64,000 nucleotides of DNA from Margaritifera margaritifera (taxonomy: Eukaryota; Mollusca; Bivalvia; Unionida; Margaritiferidae), in assembly GCA_029931535.1 (NCBI GenBank), contig JAQPZY010001675.1, forward strand, positions 1,234,501-1,298,500. Reading direction: 5' to 3'. A model generated the notes under the pieces. It did no database searches. It was not told the DNA's origin and worked only from the letters and a program-made list of their open reading frames with translations. Position numbers and translations under genes: made by a program. Positions 1 to 12,564 of the stretch are shown one piece after another. Position 1 is the first letter of the stretch, and every line of letters begins with the position of its first letter.

Positions 1-679
1 TCAGAATAAAATGTTGCGGTCATAACGGAACGGATGACCGAGTGCGGACATAGTGAATCATGCGGACATAATGGGACATAACATATGTTCCTAATTTTTA
101 TAGTGAAATGCTATGCGAGAAGAGAATCAACATAGGTGGGGACTTGTGCCCTAATTCTTTTGAGCAATGTATCATGGCCAAATAACGAGAACTCTACTGC
201 GTGTAGGTTGGCTTGGTGTTTTACGGCACAGCGACACAAGTAGGTTATACAGGACTCTCGATACTAATTATATAGAGAAATAGAAGCCAGTCTAGAAATA
301 GGTGAGCATAAAATAGAGTATATACAGGTTTGGTAGGTCATGACTGGTTGATAATGAAAAGTAAAATTTTAGTTCAAAGAATCTTTCTAGAGGTTATCTA
401 TTTGTAACTGAAAAAATAGAGACAATATTCTATCGAAATATTTTCTTTTTTAAGACTTGAGTTAGGAATACCCAATGGTGAAAGTAGCACCTGATTCTCT
501 AGGTGCGGAATTAGAAACACATTTTTCATATGGGTTTTCTCAACACAGAAGCTTGCATCAAGGATGAATGATACTGAGAGATATAGGTTTGATCATGAGT
601 ATTTCGAATGTAAAGTTATTCGATTTTCAATATTATGGTGTTTCCATTGGATTTCTATGGGATTTGAATTAGTACCATG
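1..679. other. Intergenic, no gene seen
   Basis: AT-rich sequence with only short chance open frames. I see no conserved protein motif, RNA gene or clear repeat boundary here. Confidence 0.5.
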
Positions 680-826
680 AGTCCTTTAGTGCTGATGCAT
701 TAGTGTAAAGTGCTTTATGCAAGGACACAGCACGGTAGCCGGCCCGAGCTGATCTGATGGTAGGATTCAAACGCACATCTTTCGGTCGGGAGTCCGGCAC
801 AGTCGCCATTGAAACCACCGCGGCTA
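680..826 (-). repeat. tRNA-derived SINE remnant
   Basis: Read on the minus strand, a tRNA-like head begins near 826 (CTAGCCGCGGTGG). It carries a B-box-like GTTTGAATCC (763-772) and resembles an arginine-type tRNA with an ACTCCCGA anticodon region. It is followed by a SINE core with CCTTGCATAAAGCACTTTAC (702-728 region), similar to the core seen in the SINE at 33278. The head is too diverged to be a working tRNA gene. Target duplications were not found. Confidence 0.55.
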
Positions 827-1021
827 GTGCGTCCATTACCAGCCTCTTACTGCATACAGGAGAGCGGATATGGCTTATTCTACATCCCAAAGCCTGCAGG
901 GGGTTCAACATTTGTGGAATAAATACTGAAGAATTTGCAATCTATGACTTTAAAGCAGATATGAGGAATAAATAATGATGAAATGAACTTTGGCAAGACC
1001 GAGCTGAGACAGATAAGTTGT

Positions 1022-1242
1022 TACCGTCTCTACCCGCTTATAACTAGAGTCCAAATGCAAACAACATAGACCATGATCTGCCATCGCACAATGCCCCGGC
1101 AAATCAGGGTCTATGTTGCTTGTTCTATTGATTCCTCCTAACAAACAGCAAAGACCCAGCTCTACCGGCGCATCATGTGACGGCAGATCTGGGTCTGTGC
1201 AGATTGCAGTTGGACCCGTCTTATTGGCGAGTATAGACGGTA
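1022..1242. mobile_element. Double-hairpin MITE, copy A
   Basis: The copy runs from TACCGTCT to GACGGTA, giving inverted ends. Inside are two consecutive long palindromes: one with CATAGACC..GGTCTATG stems around AACAACATAG, the other with AGACCCAG..CTGGGTCT stems. The same architecture recurs at 33773, 34113, 48178 and 55754. This copy has several stem mismatches, so it is an older copy. No coding capacity. Confidence 0.85.
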
Positions 1243-1979
1243 TTATTCATAATGTCATTCAAGAGAGATAGTACTTTGTTATATGTCTCCGCCCACTTAG
1301 TCTCGAGTTCTGGCACTTCCTCCTCTCTGGTAACCCACTCAGAAGTGAATAACCTATGAGCTATCCATAGATATTCTCAACATAAATAAAACTATCACGG
1401 GTTCCGGATCACATGTAAAATATATGCTCTTGAGAGATCGTATTCAACTGACCTATTGTCACACCAACTCATTAGTAATGCAGGTCATGTAAAATAAAAG
1501 TAGTTTGTTCTTGACAATTACCCCTCTATCAATTAGTATTACAAATTTATATTTCTTACTAAAGGTTTCATTAGAAAATTAATAACAAAATGGGTCAAGT
1601 TTTTGACTATTTGAATTTGTATATGACATAGTGACAGTCAACAACGTGACGGACATAAGACTTACATGTCAGACACGTTTTCGGTGTAGCTATAGTTACG
1701 TAATGTCTTACACCTTTGGAATAGATAGCATTTTTCGGTGGTCAATATGTTTCGGCATATATTAGAGTTTAACTGACATATATGGAGATTACATAGCATC
1801 ATCAGGTCTAATACATCAAGTTGTGCAGTTTTGACCATCGTCATTGTATAAGCCAGCTAGACTCTGTTACAGCTATCTTTTGTGAAAATGTGAACTGTAT
1901 CATTTTTATAATGGTAGTCTATGCAGACACTGACTTTTGTAGAAGTACAATATGTAGTTTGCCGATCAAATCGGCCAAG

Positions 1980-1980
<1 letters not shown>
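1243..1980. other. Intergenic, no gene seen
   Basis: AT-rich single-copy-looking DNA without recognisable coding or RNA features. Confidence 0.45.
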
Positions 1981-1981
<1 letters not shown>

Positions 1982-2060
<79 letters not shown>

Positions 2061-2090
2061 TGTGTGTGTGTGTGTGTGCGTGTGTGTGTG
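1982..2090. repeat. (TA)n followed by (TG)n microsatellite
   Basis: About 75 bp of pure TA dinucleotides, then about 30 bp of TG/CG alternation. The open frames through it on both strands are low-complexity artefacts. Confidence 0.97.
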
Positions 2091-2270
2091 AATTTGGCAA
2101 CAAGATCCTCGTCCAAATTAGTGTTAATAAATATGCCATCTTATTCTATTTTATGGATAATTGCTAACAAGGCTTTAGCTGCATTTTTCGATGTACAGTA
2201 AGCGATACACTTGGTATATCCCAATTCTTTTACACTTTTTACGGCGAAAGAATTTCAATGGGGAATCCTC

Positions 2271-2381
2271 GAAGAAGAAGAAGAAGAAGATGATGATGAT
2301 AATGATGATGATGATGATGAAGAAGAAGAAGAAGAAGAAGATGATGATGATGATGAAGAAGAAGAAGAAGAAGAAGAAGAA

Positions 2382-2441
<60 letters not shown>

Positions 2442-2491
2442 GAAGAAGAAGAAGAAGAAGAAGACGAAGATGATGATGATGATGATGATGT
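2271..2491. repeat. GAA/GAT trinucleotide microsatellite
   Basis: Alternating blocks of GAA and GAT triplets over 220 bp. The whole tract is open in several frames and would read as poly-Glu/Asp, poly-Lys/Met or poly-Ile/Phe, which explains the odd ORFs there. No exon evidence. Confidence 0.97.
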
Positions 2492-3059
2492 AAACGTTGA
2501 ATAGCACCATTAATTTTCTTTCTTCTTCATTCTTTGCTATATATTGAAAATTATTAAGTCCCTTTTCGTGGCGACAGTCGCACGAATATCTGAAATGCAG
2601 AAACATCGTTCATCGTGCATGAGAGGTGTAATATTGATTTTAATTCAATTACATTTCATTGTATCATGCCTTTCCAAATGATATACAACCAAAAGCATAT
2701 GTTCATGCCAAAAATGTAAACATTTGGAAGTGGAGACGACATTTCCGTTCACTAACGCTGCCCATCTTTCACGAATAACAAAATCGCTTCCTATTATTTC
2801 ATTAAAGAGGCAATATTTAGATATAACTAACGACCGAATCTGGTCATAATTTATGAAATTACAGTTTAAGCTGAATAAATTTGATACATAAGGAGGAAAT
2901 AGGTCCATGACATTTTATAAATCTTTCATTGCTGAGAGAATGATTTTTATGGTGCATTATTGTCATTCCGAATATCAACCCTGGGTTGACAATGATTTAC
3001 GATAGGTGACAAGAATTGTCATATTTATTTGATGATACTGAATCTCTGTCAGTATCTAA

Positions 3060-3132
3060 TGACATGTTGATACAGGGTGCTGGTGACATGTAAATGTAAA
3101 AACATGTGACATGTTGATACAGGGTGCTGGTT
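3060..3132. repeat. Short direct duplication
   Basis: GACATGTTGATACAGGGTGC occurs twice about 47 bp apart. A small local duplication, nothing more. Confidence 0.85.
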
Positions 3133-3171
3133 CTCAAACTCTTTCGATTTATTATATATAACTCTGTATAT

Positions 3172-3172
3172 G

Positions 3173-3223
<51 letters not shown>
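3172..3223. repeat. (TA)n microsatellite
   Basis: About 50 bp of TA dinucleotides. Confidence 0.97.
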
Positions 3224-3225
<2 letters not shown>

Positions 3226-3641
3226 GGAAATATTTCTTGAAGTGAGATTTTTCAAAATGACAAAGTACATTTCTACATAAAGTAAAGTCAAAGTCAATTT
3301 TTGGCAAATCGCTAAGTTACTGAGATAGTTTCGACTTGTGTCATCATCATTTATTACACGGCAAGCGTGGTTGTTATTAGTGTTATTGAAAAGCAAGTTA
3401 GGAACTGTGCCACTCACGATGACTGCAGCAATAATATACTGATCGAATTCCATCCAGTACAGATCTAGAGCAATGGGATAATTGTTGGCAGTGACCGCGT
3501 TTTGAGATGAGATCATTTACATGTTGAATAGACGTGTTGTGATTTGCATTTCCATCACGTTGAAAATTCAGTTAAAATTTGCCGGAGCGGTCAGCTATTT
3601 TAAGCCATCACCTGCTGTAAACGGTTCTGGATTAGGCCTAT

Positions 3642-3807
3642 GCAGCGGCGTACTAAGGTAAATGGCGCCCGGGGCGACGATGATGGCCAAAAGGGCCAGA
3701 ATACGAGGTCCGAATTTTTATCAGCTGTTTTGGCGCCCAAAGACATCAGGCGCCCGGGGAAACCGCCCCGTCCCCCCCCCCCCCCCCCCGCCGTTAGTAC
3801 GCTACAG
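3642..3807. mobile_element. Small inverted-end element with poly-C tract
   Basis: GCGTACTAA at 3648 is mirrored by TTAGTACGC near 3794, bounding a GC-rich 165-bp segment. The segment contains GGCGCCC motifs and an 18-base C run, and its composition differs sharply from the AT-rich flanks. It resembles a small non-autonomous DNA element. Target duplications are not clear. Confidence 0.5.
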
Positions 3808-4379
3808 GGCCGATGCACGGCCGTGTACGTAATTTGCAGTAGTCTATATACACGGCGGCGGCTTTTCTCGCAGATTCTGTATACCACGTAATTTGTCTTG
3901 TTCTATATGCACGGCGAATGCCGTATTATTTAAAACAAACTAGCCAGCTTAAGAACTGTCTTTTCAATTCGCTCCGTGGCAATTTCGGAAGGTTTTTCAG
4001 CCATTTTGATGAAACTGTACCTGAAATCCATGTAAGACAGGACACCCAATTATGACTATACCCCAAAAAGTATGACCTCAATATTGAATAAGAGTATCTT
4101 GGAAACCTTTGATCAAATCAAAAAGAATCAGTAGAAAATCAACATGAATATAAGTACCTAATACCATACGCACGAACTTATAGTTACAAATTCATTTTTT
4201 TTATTTTTATTTTTTTCTCTTCTCAAGAACAATCAAAGACTGAAATTCATTACCACAAATATTAGTCTGAACTGCTGAATCTTCAGAAAACCAAAATGAT
4301 CCCTTTTAACAATTAGTACAGTCACATTTTTTGTAAAATAAATCTTTTATAAAGGTTGACGCTGCGTGCTGTAACAATG

Positions 4380-5140
4380 TCATTCGTAACTTCTCTGTCA
4401 ATTGTATGGATCATACCTCGAATGTAGGTCGAGAGTTCCCGTTCGGACTACTTTGGCTATGTACGAAACAAGGATTGACCGAGAAGTTACGACTGATCGA
4501 ACTATTTCTTTGATTCGTAACATTTAGGTTAATCCTTCAGTCAATCCAATCGCAGAAATAGCCAATATGGTCCTAATAGATTGAGGTTTCCTTTTTGGCA
4601 GAGAAATTTCCGGCGAATAAAATGTATGATTGTTCTGTAAATTACTGCGTCGAAATGCATCTGAGGAATATTTTAGTTTCTCAGAAATAGCCGAATGATG
4701 CTGCCATTCCAAATCATTCCGAATAACTATGGAACTATTTTTTCATTCATAACGTCTCGGTCAATCCAAGAGTCAATCCGATCGTAGAAATAGCCTAGGT
4801 CGTCTAAATAGATTGCGGTTCCCTTTTTTTAAAAGAAATTTCCGGCAAACAAAATGTATGAATTTTCTGCAAATTACTACTCCGACATACATCTGAGGCT
4901 TGTTTTTGCTTCAGAGATATAACCAAATGTGTCATTATGATGTAGCACCAAAGTAATTAAAATCAAGATACCTGGTTGGCTGAAGTGATACACCGTCAAA
5001 CCGGTGCAGAACTAAAGTATTATCTAACACTGATGTCATTCACAATTTCTTGGGCAATCCCTCTAATCATACCTGAGCTTGTTTTTGTTTCTCAGAAGTA
5101 GCCGAGGTCGTCCGAATGACATTAGTGTGGGCCATTCGGA
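4380..5140. repeat. Diverged ~235-bp tandem duplication
   Basis: A motif series recurs at about 4500, 4735 and 5030 with 75-85% similarity by eye: CATAACGT.., GTCAATCC.., CGTAGAAATAGCC.., AAATTTCCGGC.., ATGTATGA.., ATCTGAGG. It looks like an old tandemly duplicated repeat, not coding. Confidence 0.6.
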
Positions 5141-8020
5141 ACATCTTTGTCTCTTTCCGACGTGAGTCGAACAACTTCGACCTCTGACAGAGACTCGGAG
5201 GTAATTGTAGTGATACTTCCCGTATTGGTAAGTTTTGTCGGACGAACATCCGACTATATGTGCGAAGAACAGATTCTTGTAAATGATAGATGTTGAGAAA
5301 AACACTCTACAACGTTTCAGTCATCAATGAAATACCTGCAGTTTTAATTTTTTAAGTTATTCATGCAACTTTGTGATTAAAAAATTAAAGAAATCATTAA
5401 ATTTCAATTGATAATTTTTACATACAGGCTACAACACCCATTTCCGGAGGGTGAACACATTGGCTTTACTCGAGTCTTATCCTTCATCTTGCCATACAAG
5501 TTTCTAATTCCGTCACCAAAGAATTTCTCAAAATGAATCTTGGAAAATCTTGGAAATACATTTCACCTCGTTATTGGCTATAAATATTTAGTTTTAAAAC
5601 AAAACTAGCAGGCCAGAAGAATTTTCTTCGCTATCAAAGTCAAAGGCCTAAAAGGATAAAAACTGAGTCGATCACCTACTCGAATGAGTCGGACAGCGGT
5701 GTTCCATTGATTGAAGGCCAGTGATAACATCATTGCAAAACTATCAATAGCCTACAACTGTAGTTGCTGTTAGTGATGACATGTAATCTAGCCATTGTGA
5801 CGTCAATGAAGTTATTATGATGTAATAACAGCCATGGACTTAAGGGCGGTTCAAAATGGCCATTATTTACATCCGAGGTTTTTTCTAGCATGCGATGGAA
5901 AGGCCGATGACGTTCCGATTACTATTGACATACATTGGAGGTATGATCCATATGATTGACGTCAAAGTTTGTATTGATGCGACGTCAATTGGAACATCTT
6001 CGGCCTTTTTCCTAAAGTCGAGAAAGTTGTTTCACGGCCTGACGGAAATGGCCGAGCGATGTTACAAACGATAGGACGTGTGTACAAGTCACTGGTATGG
6101 GCAGGGCATTCAGATTTCTTTCTTACATTAGTTTCAGTTAGCCAAGATGATGTCAATCACTTACTCGTGCAGACTAAAATTATTATTATTTTTTTTTTTT
6201 GCGGGGGGGGGGGGGGCTAGTGCGCGCGTACGAGGCTTATATGTATATTTATGAGACCAAGCGATGACAGATCCTGTTGCATTTTAACATTTCACGCAGC
6301 TATCTGAAATCAATATATGTCATCATTTAAGTTACTTCAAAACTTTAAAACAAGAGATCAATCTGTAAAAATTTGTCCTGTACCTCAGTTTGCATATTTT
6401 TTCAAGTCACATAAAATGGCAAGGAGAGAAAAGTAAGTTGTAAAGTACTTAGATGAAGTTACAGCCTCTTGTAATGGTCGACCGTCAAAAATGTATGCAA
6501 GCATGGTACTAGATGTGCCTTTTTACACCCCATGGCATGTGCTAGTACTACAAAACAGTAGTATAAATATCTGCCAATGCACGAAAAAAAGTTTGAAAGC
6601 ACTTAGAACCAGTCTAACCTTTGTGGCACGCAAACTATAAATAAGAACAAACTAAATATTATTTTTTGTGTTAGCCATGTTTTTAGGAACACCAGGAAAA
6701 TATATTGCATTAGCTGTGTCATAACAAAAGCGCATGTGTGCGATTACAGTTAAACTACAGTTGCGACATTTTCTCTTTGCGAGGTAAATCCAGTCCGTGC
6801 TCAGATACTTCACAGCACAGGGACTTCCTTAGCCTTTGTGAAAATGAATTACATTACTATAGACGTATCTGCTGGCATCTTTGCTTGGCGTGACGATGTA
6901 TCAATAAATCTGCACAGGTTTGAATACAGCGGTGACATAGCGAGCGCACAACAATCTAACCAGACGAAAAAAAACACAAAATTTGACATTATCAGGCTCT
7001 TAACTTCTCATAAAATGACTGACAGCTCGCTGTACAGGAAATTACTCTGCATTAAAATGACACATAGATAAGTGTCACTGTAATAGATAAGTGTCACTGT
7101 AAACGCGAATACCATTAGGGAATCAAATGCTAGGATCAAAACTGCAATTTCTCGAGTCTCTTATTATATATTGTTCTTAGAAGGGGTTTAAACTCTTTAC
7201 TTCAAACATATTATTTTAATGATTTTGACCCTTTTAAGCATCAACTTTGCGTTGGGTACCTGTTAACCTGGGTACAGTCGTCGATATATGTTTGCTTTGC
7301 CAATATATTCTTTTCTTTTATCCCCCGCTGATAATCCGTCGAGAATAGATTCACGTTAATTAATGGTACCCTACTGAGATTGTGGCGATATCGACGCCTG
7401 GGGACATGCGATGTGTCTTCCGTGATGATTAAACCTATTAATAGACAATTTACATATGACGTTGACCTTATCAAAAACGAGGCAAGGATGCGGCCTGTTT
7501 CGGGACAACTTGATCAGAGTTATCGAATGTGAAATTACCCCATGTAATCCGAGTAGTAAAGCAGAGGGCACTGCGCTAAATTTTCGCATATTCCCGGGTC
7601 TTTAATCTAAAACTTTAACAAAATTTACCGGACTTTGCTCTTGCGCCGAATCAAGCAGGTCTTCTTTTCTTGTCGAGGCTTCAGCTTGCTACTGGTTATG
7701 ATAATGCCATCGAAATAGCGGCTATGTGGTATCAACATTTTGATACTGGGCTCCTCGCATGCTTCTGTCTCTCCAACATAATAGATAGAGAAGACTCTGA
7801 AAATTAGCAATTCCACGCACTACGTAAAATGGTCACCTGACTCATTTGGATCTACCCTTGGGTGGCAGGATTACAGGTGGACAAGTGTTAGTATTGCTTA
7901 AATTTATCGAAACCAATAAAATTTTCAGATTCTCTGGTGGATTTAAATAATGCCAAAGCATTCTTATGTGACAACATTATAAAAGATATGTACGAAAATT
8001 CACAGGTTTTGATATATTGA
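5141..8020. other. Intergenic, no gene seen
   Basis: I found only chance ORFs, poly-T and poly-G tracts (6180-6220) and a duplicated 18-bp segment ATAGATAAGTGTCACTGT near 7065-7100. No recognised protein family. Confidence 0.45.
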
Positions 8021-8023
8021 GCT

Positions 8024-8290
8024 TTAATGGTTACTGCCCTTCATTTTTTCTATATCTTTTGCCATCCACTGCTGTAGCACTGTGACGTCATCTAGGTCAT
8101 TCATGAACGTTCCAATAGATGACATTTTCCATTTCGCATGTGATTGTGTGACTCTGAATGGCAAGCCAAAGTGTGTTGTGCTTACCTCCGGTTTTAACTT
8201 AGCGCTAACAAGTATGTCTGGAAGGGTTTTAAATCTGCGATGTGCTGTGACAGGTTTCTTTTGGAAAATTTCACTCAAAGTGTCGGACAA
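8024..8290 (-). pseudogene. Possible retroelement-derived fragment
   Basis: An 88-codon minus-strand frame contains PVTAHRRFKTLPDILVSAKL. This is reminiscent of the segment just after the reverse transcriptase of Penelope-like or GIY-YIG-bearing retroelements, where an arginine-rich stretch precedes L-x-D-x-L-V-x-x-x-L. No RT or nuclease motifs are seen on either side, so at best it is a short fossil. The assignment rests on this one segment and may be wrong. Confidence 0.25.
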
Positions 8291-8895
8291 TGGATAAATC
8301 CCGAATTACCCCATCGGCAGTCATATTTGTGGTATGCTGGCAGATTTTATATGGTGTTTGGAAGTTGAAATAAATTCTTTGAACCTCAAGAAACCGTTAC
8401 AAAACATGCATCAATGAAAACAACGCAAACCCGGCTTTGTGTTAGTATATATACTTGTAATTTATAAGTTGATTTGGCCTCGGTGTGCCTTGTTGAAAAT
8501 GGCAAATTTGGTGGCCGCATGTAGGAGAAACTGCCAGACTGCCCATAATCCATGTAAAATGTGCATATCGTCTGCTAGTGACCTTATCGGGAAGCATCTA
8601 TTTGATGATAAACCACCGTTTTCGGACGAATCTACTAACTTATATGGGGGTGGCGTCAGTCTGGGTAGAACGTTGGGACGAAGCGTCCTTTCAATGTTTT
8701 CCCTTTCATTGCATTTTAGAACGTTGCGATTTTCATTCTGTATTACACTGTTCACTAATTATTTTATGTCAAAGTTCTGCGATGCGATGTGTCAAGACTT
8801 CTTTTTTCCTTTCATCGAATTTCTTGTCTTGCAGATTCTCAAGCATAGCTGAAGGGGATGGTTTGAATGCAGTAATTTGAGTAACAGTTGGACTG

Positions 8896-8978
8896 GAAAG
8901 GTATTGGTATTGGAGTCTGTCGGTTGGGCTGGAGATGGTATTAGTATTGGGTGTCTGTCGGTTGGACTGGAGATGGTA
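8896..8978. repeat. Minisatellite, left half
   Basis: Two units of roughly 38-40 bp containing TGTCGGTTGG and CTGGAGATGGTATT. The same unit resumes at 10440, so one array has been split by the transposon at 8979-10437. Confidence 0.85.
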
Positions 8979-10437
8979 CAGTAAAACCTGTCTTGAGCGA
9001 CCTCTGCTATGAGCGACCATCTGTTATTTACGACCACAATTGTAATGCACGGATTGATTTTATTATATAAACGCACTGTCGTGAGCAACCACCTGCAGAA
9101 CGCGACCAGCGACCAGGATTTCTTGGCACAATATACATTTCGACACTGCTATGAACGACCGCATCGGAAGAAAACAGATAAACACAACTGAACTTTATTT
9201 AATCCTTTGTACCGCGACCACTTTAGAAGTAAAGACTGTAGGCTGGCTACCGCTTTCGTAAATTTTACAGGTCATGGATGTAGTGTTATATGATACGGAT
9301 TATTCATTTGGAATAACCTCGGCTGTTTCTGCGAGACCAAAGTATAATCCGTAGGATCGACCGCGAAGTTCTAAAATAACACTGCTATGAACGAGAACTG
9401 AGACAAACACCACTGACCTTTATTTAATCCTTTGTAGCAATGACCGTTTAAAAAATAAAGATTGTTCTGAACAACAACAACAACAACAACAACAAAATTA
9501 GACTGGCTACCGGTTCCGTAAATTTTACAGGTCATGCATGTAGTCTCGTTTGTTTCACACAGTAAACCAAACTAAAGTACATGTCACTTACTGCCATTGT
9601 AGTGCTGAAGTCAATGTAGCAGTCGCATACATCGTTTGTCTTTGGAGTTAATCCGTTATGCCTCGGGTGAATGATGTCTTTGTCTTTGTTTTTAATACCA
9701 GTAGAGGAGAGCCGTTTCCTGGATTCTTTTGTCATTGTTAAAGGTTTGTGTGTTTTTTTTTTGTTTTTTTTTTTAATGTTACAGTGATTACAACCCTCAC
9801 ACAAAGCCTTTGACTTTTGTCTCTAAATAAATTTATTATGTTTCTGGATGAGTTAATTATGTCTTTTTTTTCATTAATTGCTACGTATACATTGTATATG
9901 TGTTCTTTATTTCCCCAAAACCTGGTCAAAACCGCTACAGTCATTATTACAATTGATCACTGATAACGTTAACACCTAGCACCTTAATAACAATGGTAGA
10001 ATCTACAAAGAAAAAGAGACAAATTCTAACACTGGAGGAAACAATGAATGTAATAGAAAGAAGTGAAAAAGGTGATACCTCTCACAAAACAACAGCCAGT
10101 TTAAACGTCAGGAAAACTCAAATTCAGGATGTTATAAAAGACAAGGAGTCAATTAGAAACGAATTCATATGCTAATACATGTATATGTGATCTTCAAATA
10201 TAAATGTGATTCATGTTTAATGATAGATGTATATCTTTATTGCAGAATAAACTTTTTTTCAGATAAATGCATGCAAAATTTTAACAAGAAGAATAAATAA
10301 GGAATGTAATATAAACAGCGCTGAATTTTGACTTTGGAAACTGGTCTTTTTGTACAAACCTGTTATGAGAGACCACCTGTCATGAGAGACCGTTATTTGT
10401 TGGCAGAAGTGGCGGTCTCTCAAGTCAGGTTTTACTG
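8979..10437 (+). mobile_element. Tigger/pogo-like DNA transposon
   Basis: Terminal inverted repeats are clear: CAGTAAAACCTGTCTTGAGC at the left, and CAGTAAAACCTGACTTGAGA as the reverse complement of the right end. TA flanks both sides (8977-8978, 10438-10439), the target duplication of the Tc1/mariner-pogo superfamily. At 1,459 bp it is shorter than a full Tigger, and only the N-terminus of a transposase remains (9993-10175). An internal ~239-bp tandem duplication (units near 9141 and 9380) shares ATGAACGA and TTTATTTAATCCTTTGTA. A diverged reversed fragment of the same family lies at 17145-17396. Confidence 0.9.
9993..10175 (+). pseudogene. Tigger transposase N-terminal fragment
   Basis: This 60-codon frame reads KKKRQILTLEETMNVIERSE and then a helix-turn-helix-like stretch ending near VIKDKESI. 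That is the pattern of the CENP-B/pogo N-terminal DNA-binding domain (psq-type HTH), which in intact transposases binds the terminal repeats. The frame stops at 60 residues. No CENP-B second HTH and no DDE catalytic domain follow before the right terminal repeat, so the copy cannot mobilise itself. Position and orientation inside the inverted repeats fit a deletion derivative of an autonomous element. Confidence 0.75.
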
Positions 10438-10580
10438 TATTGGTATTGGGTGTGTGTCGGTTGGACTGGAGAAGGTATTGGTATTGGTGTCTGTCGGTTG
10501 GAATGGAGAAGTTATTGGTATTGGTGTCTGTCGGTTGGATTGGAGATGGTATTGGTGTATGTTGGTTGGCTCCTATGAAT
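10438..10580. repeat. Minisatellite, right half
   Basis: Three to four units with TTGGTATTGG, TGTCGGTTGG and TGGAGA, continuing the array interrupted at 8978. Confidence 0.85.
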
Positions 10581-11250
10581 TCGATAGAGTGGAGAAATTC
10601 ATGTCTTTAGAATGCAATTGATTAGATGGAGTTATCCAAATGTCACCCACCTCCTTCAGGAAAGGATTGGGGATGATTTGTTAAAATGCAGAAGATTATT
10701 TCCTGTACCTTAGCCCTGGGGATGAAAAGGATGGTTATTCTGATAACAAGGCAAGATGTTCTTCATACAGCCATGTTTTTGGAAGCATGCTCATGAAATA
10801 CATGTTTTGTTTATAACAACTAAAGCAAACACAAGGACATATATTTTGATTTTGTTTCTCAAATTATACTTATTTAATTGTATGATACACTGGAATATGT
10901 TCTCGCAGCCTTGCTTAAATTAGTCTTTGGCAAGCGTGTTTAAAATTTGAAATTATTTTGTAACAGAACCATATCATAAGATTATGTGAATCTGAAAAAT
11001 CTTTATAGAAAATTTATTATATATTTCTTCGAGATAGTTTTCCAAGATACGAATTAAATAAAGAAATACTATTTACTAAATATACTATGAGACAAGACAC
11101 AGAGTTCTAATGCGATCATATAGAAATCTTCACAACATAAGATATGACAATATTTTCTTTACTTTATACCTCACTGCTGTTTGAGTATCTCTTTTTATGT
11201 ATTATTATTGCCTTGAATGTATTTAAACCAAAATGTAATCAAAGATTACA
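10581..11250. other. Intergenic, no gene seen
   Basis: AT-rich. Ends with a palindrome-like GTAATCAAAGATTAC (about 11235-11249) that also precedes the related element at 34371, where it reads GTAATCAATGATTAC. Confidence 0.45.
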
Positions 11251-11923
11251 TAGTTTACCTCAACGAAGCTTTTCGTAGTCTATAGCAACCATTGTAAATA
11301 TTAATTATCATGCAGAAAAAAAAATTGAGACTAAAGTGATCTTGACCTATGAAATGTTGGCCCCAGTGACAGAGCATAAAAAAGACATTAAACAATAAAA
11401 AAAGAACATTCTTTTCTATGATATATAGTATATGTAATATAATGAGTTGCTAAAAACCAGAGATATTTTTGTTCAAATAATTGTGGATAAAAGCGGCTTC
11501 AGAAGTTATTATCATTGTCCACTCCTAGAAGGCAGATTTACTGGGTGGAAGTCACAAGCTTTTAGTAACCTAGAAGATAAAGCCAGTATGACCGTTATTA
11601 AAAGCATGGTTCGTGCATCAGTAATTAATTTGATTAGCCTCTACAGCTGATGCCTCACATAAAATACATGAAGTCCACACATTTAATACATACTCATTTA
11701 TATGTACAATACAGAGTTAACCCTGGAGAGTAACCTATCACAATATGCAATGTTTAGTCATTAATATGGAAAGTAAACCATTGAATAAACATATTTATTC
11801 CTACTTTCAATCAACTTTTACTGGTTAGAAAGAGCCTTCTGTGTAGGTTATGATGTATATAGCATGACAAAATCTATGTGGCCATGAATGCTAAACACAA
11901 ATACTTAGTGAAGCATATACTGT

Positions 11924-11938
11924 ATGTCACAGTGACCT
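11924..11938. other. ERE-like palindrome
   Basis: ATGTCACAGTGACCT, one mismatch from the consensus estrogen response element AGGTCAnnnTGACCT. It lies within the core repeat of the element at 11251-13287. Confidence 0.6.
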
Positions 11939-12551
11939 TCTTTCTTTGAAAGGGTGAAGAACTAATAAAGATGCATCCAATTACCAAGTTTAATGACTCT
12001 AACATGAACAGTGCCAAAGAAATTAAATTTAAATGCAAAATGTCAACAAAGTCACTGAAGCATGAAATATAGGTCATATAGACTTTTTTTGGCAATAAGG
12101 GTGTAGTACTTAACAAGATGCATTCCATCACAAAGTTTCATGACTCTAGGTTGCATAGTATGCATATGGCATGCCAAAAACTCATGCGGCCATGAGCTAA
12201 ACCCCAAAACTCAACCAAAGCCTTTAAAGGATGAAATATAGGTCACAGTGACATTCTTTTGTTGCAGTGGTGTGATACTAACAGAGATGAGTATCATCAT
12301 CAATTTTATGATTCTAGCATGAACAGTGCCTTGAAATTAACATCAGGCACAAAATATAACTAAAGTCAGCGAGGCATGAAATATGTGCTGTAATGACCAA
12401 AATTTGCAATGTGATTGTGTTTCAGATCAAGATGAATTCCCTCACAAAATTTCATGACTCTAGATAGGCATGTACATAACATAAAAAAATTTGATGTTGT
12501 CATGAGCTAAATGCAAAAGCTTAACCTATAAACCAATAAAATGTAAATTTT

Positions 12552-12564
12552 GGTCACAGTGACC
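12552..12564. other. Perfect 13-bp ERE core
   Basis: GGTCACAGTGACC is identical to the classic vitellogenin-type estrogen response element core. It lies in the core repeat. Function is not implied by sequence alone. Confidence 0.7.

Noticed and set aside
680..826. Functional tRNA gene
   Set aside because: Arms do not pair well enough, and the head is followed by a SINE core.
1821..2201. ORF with YIYIYI repeats
   Set aside because: Translation of a (TA)n tract.
2175..2606. Poly-Asp/Glu, poly-Met/Lys and poly-Ile/Phe ORFs
   Set aside because: Pure trinucleotide microsatellite translated in different frames.
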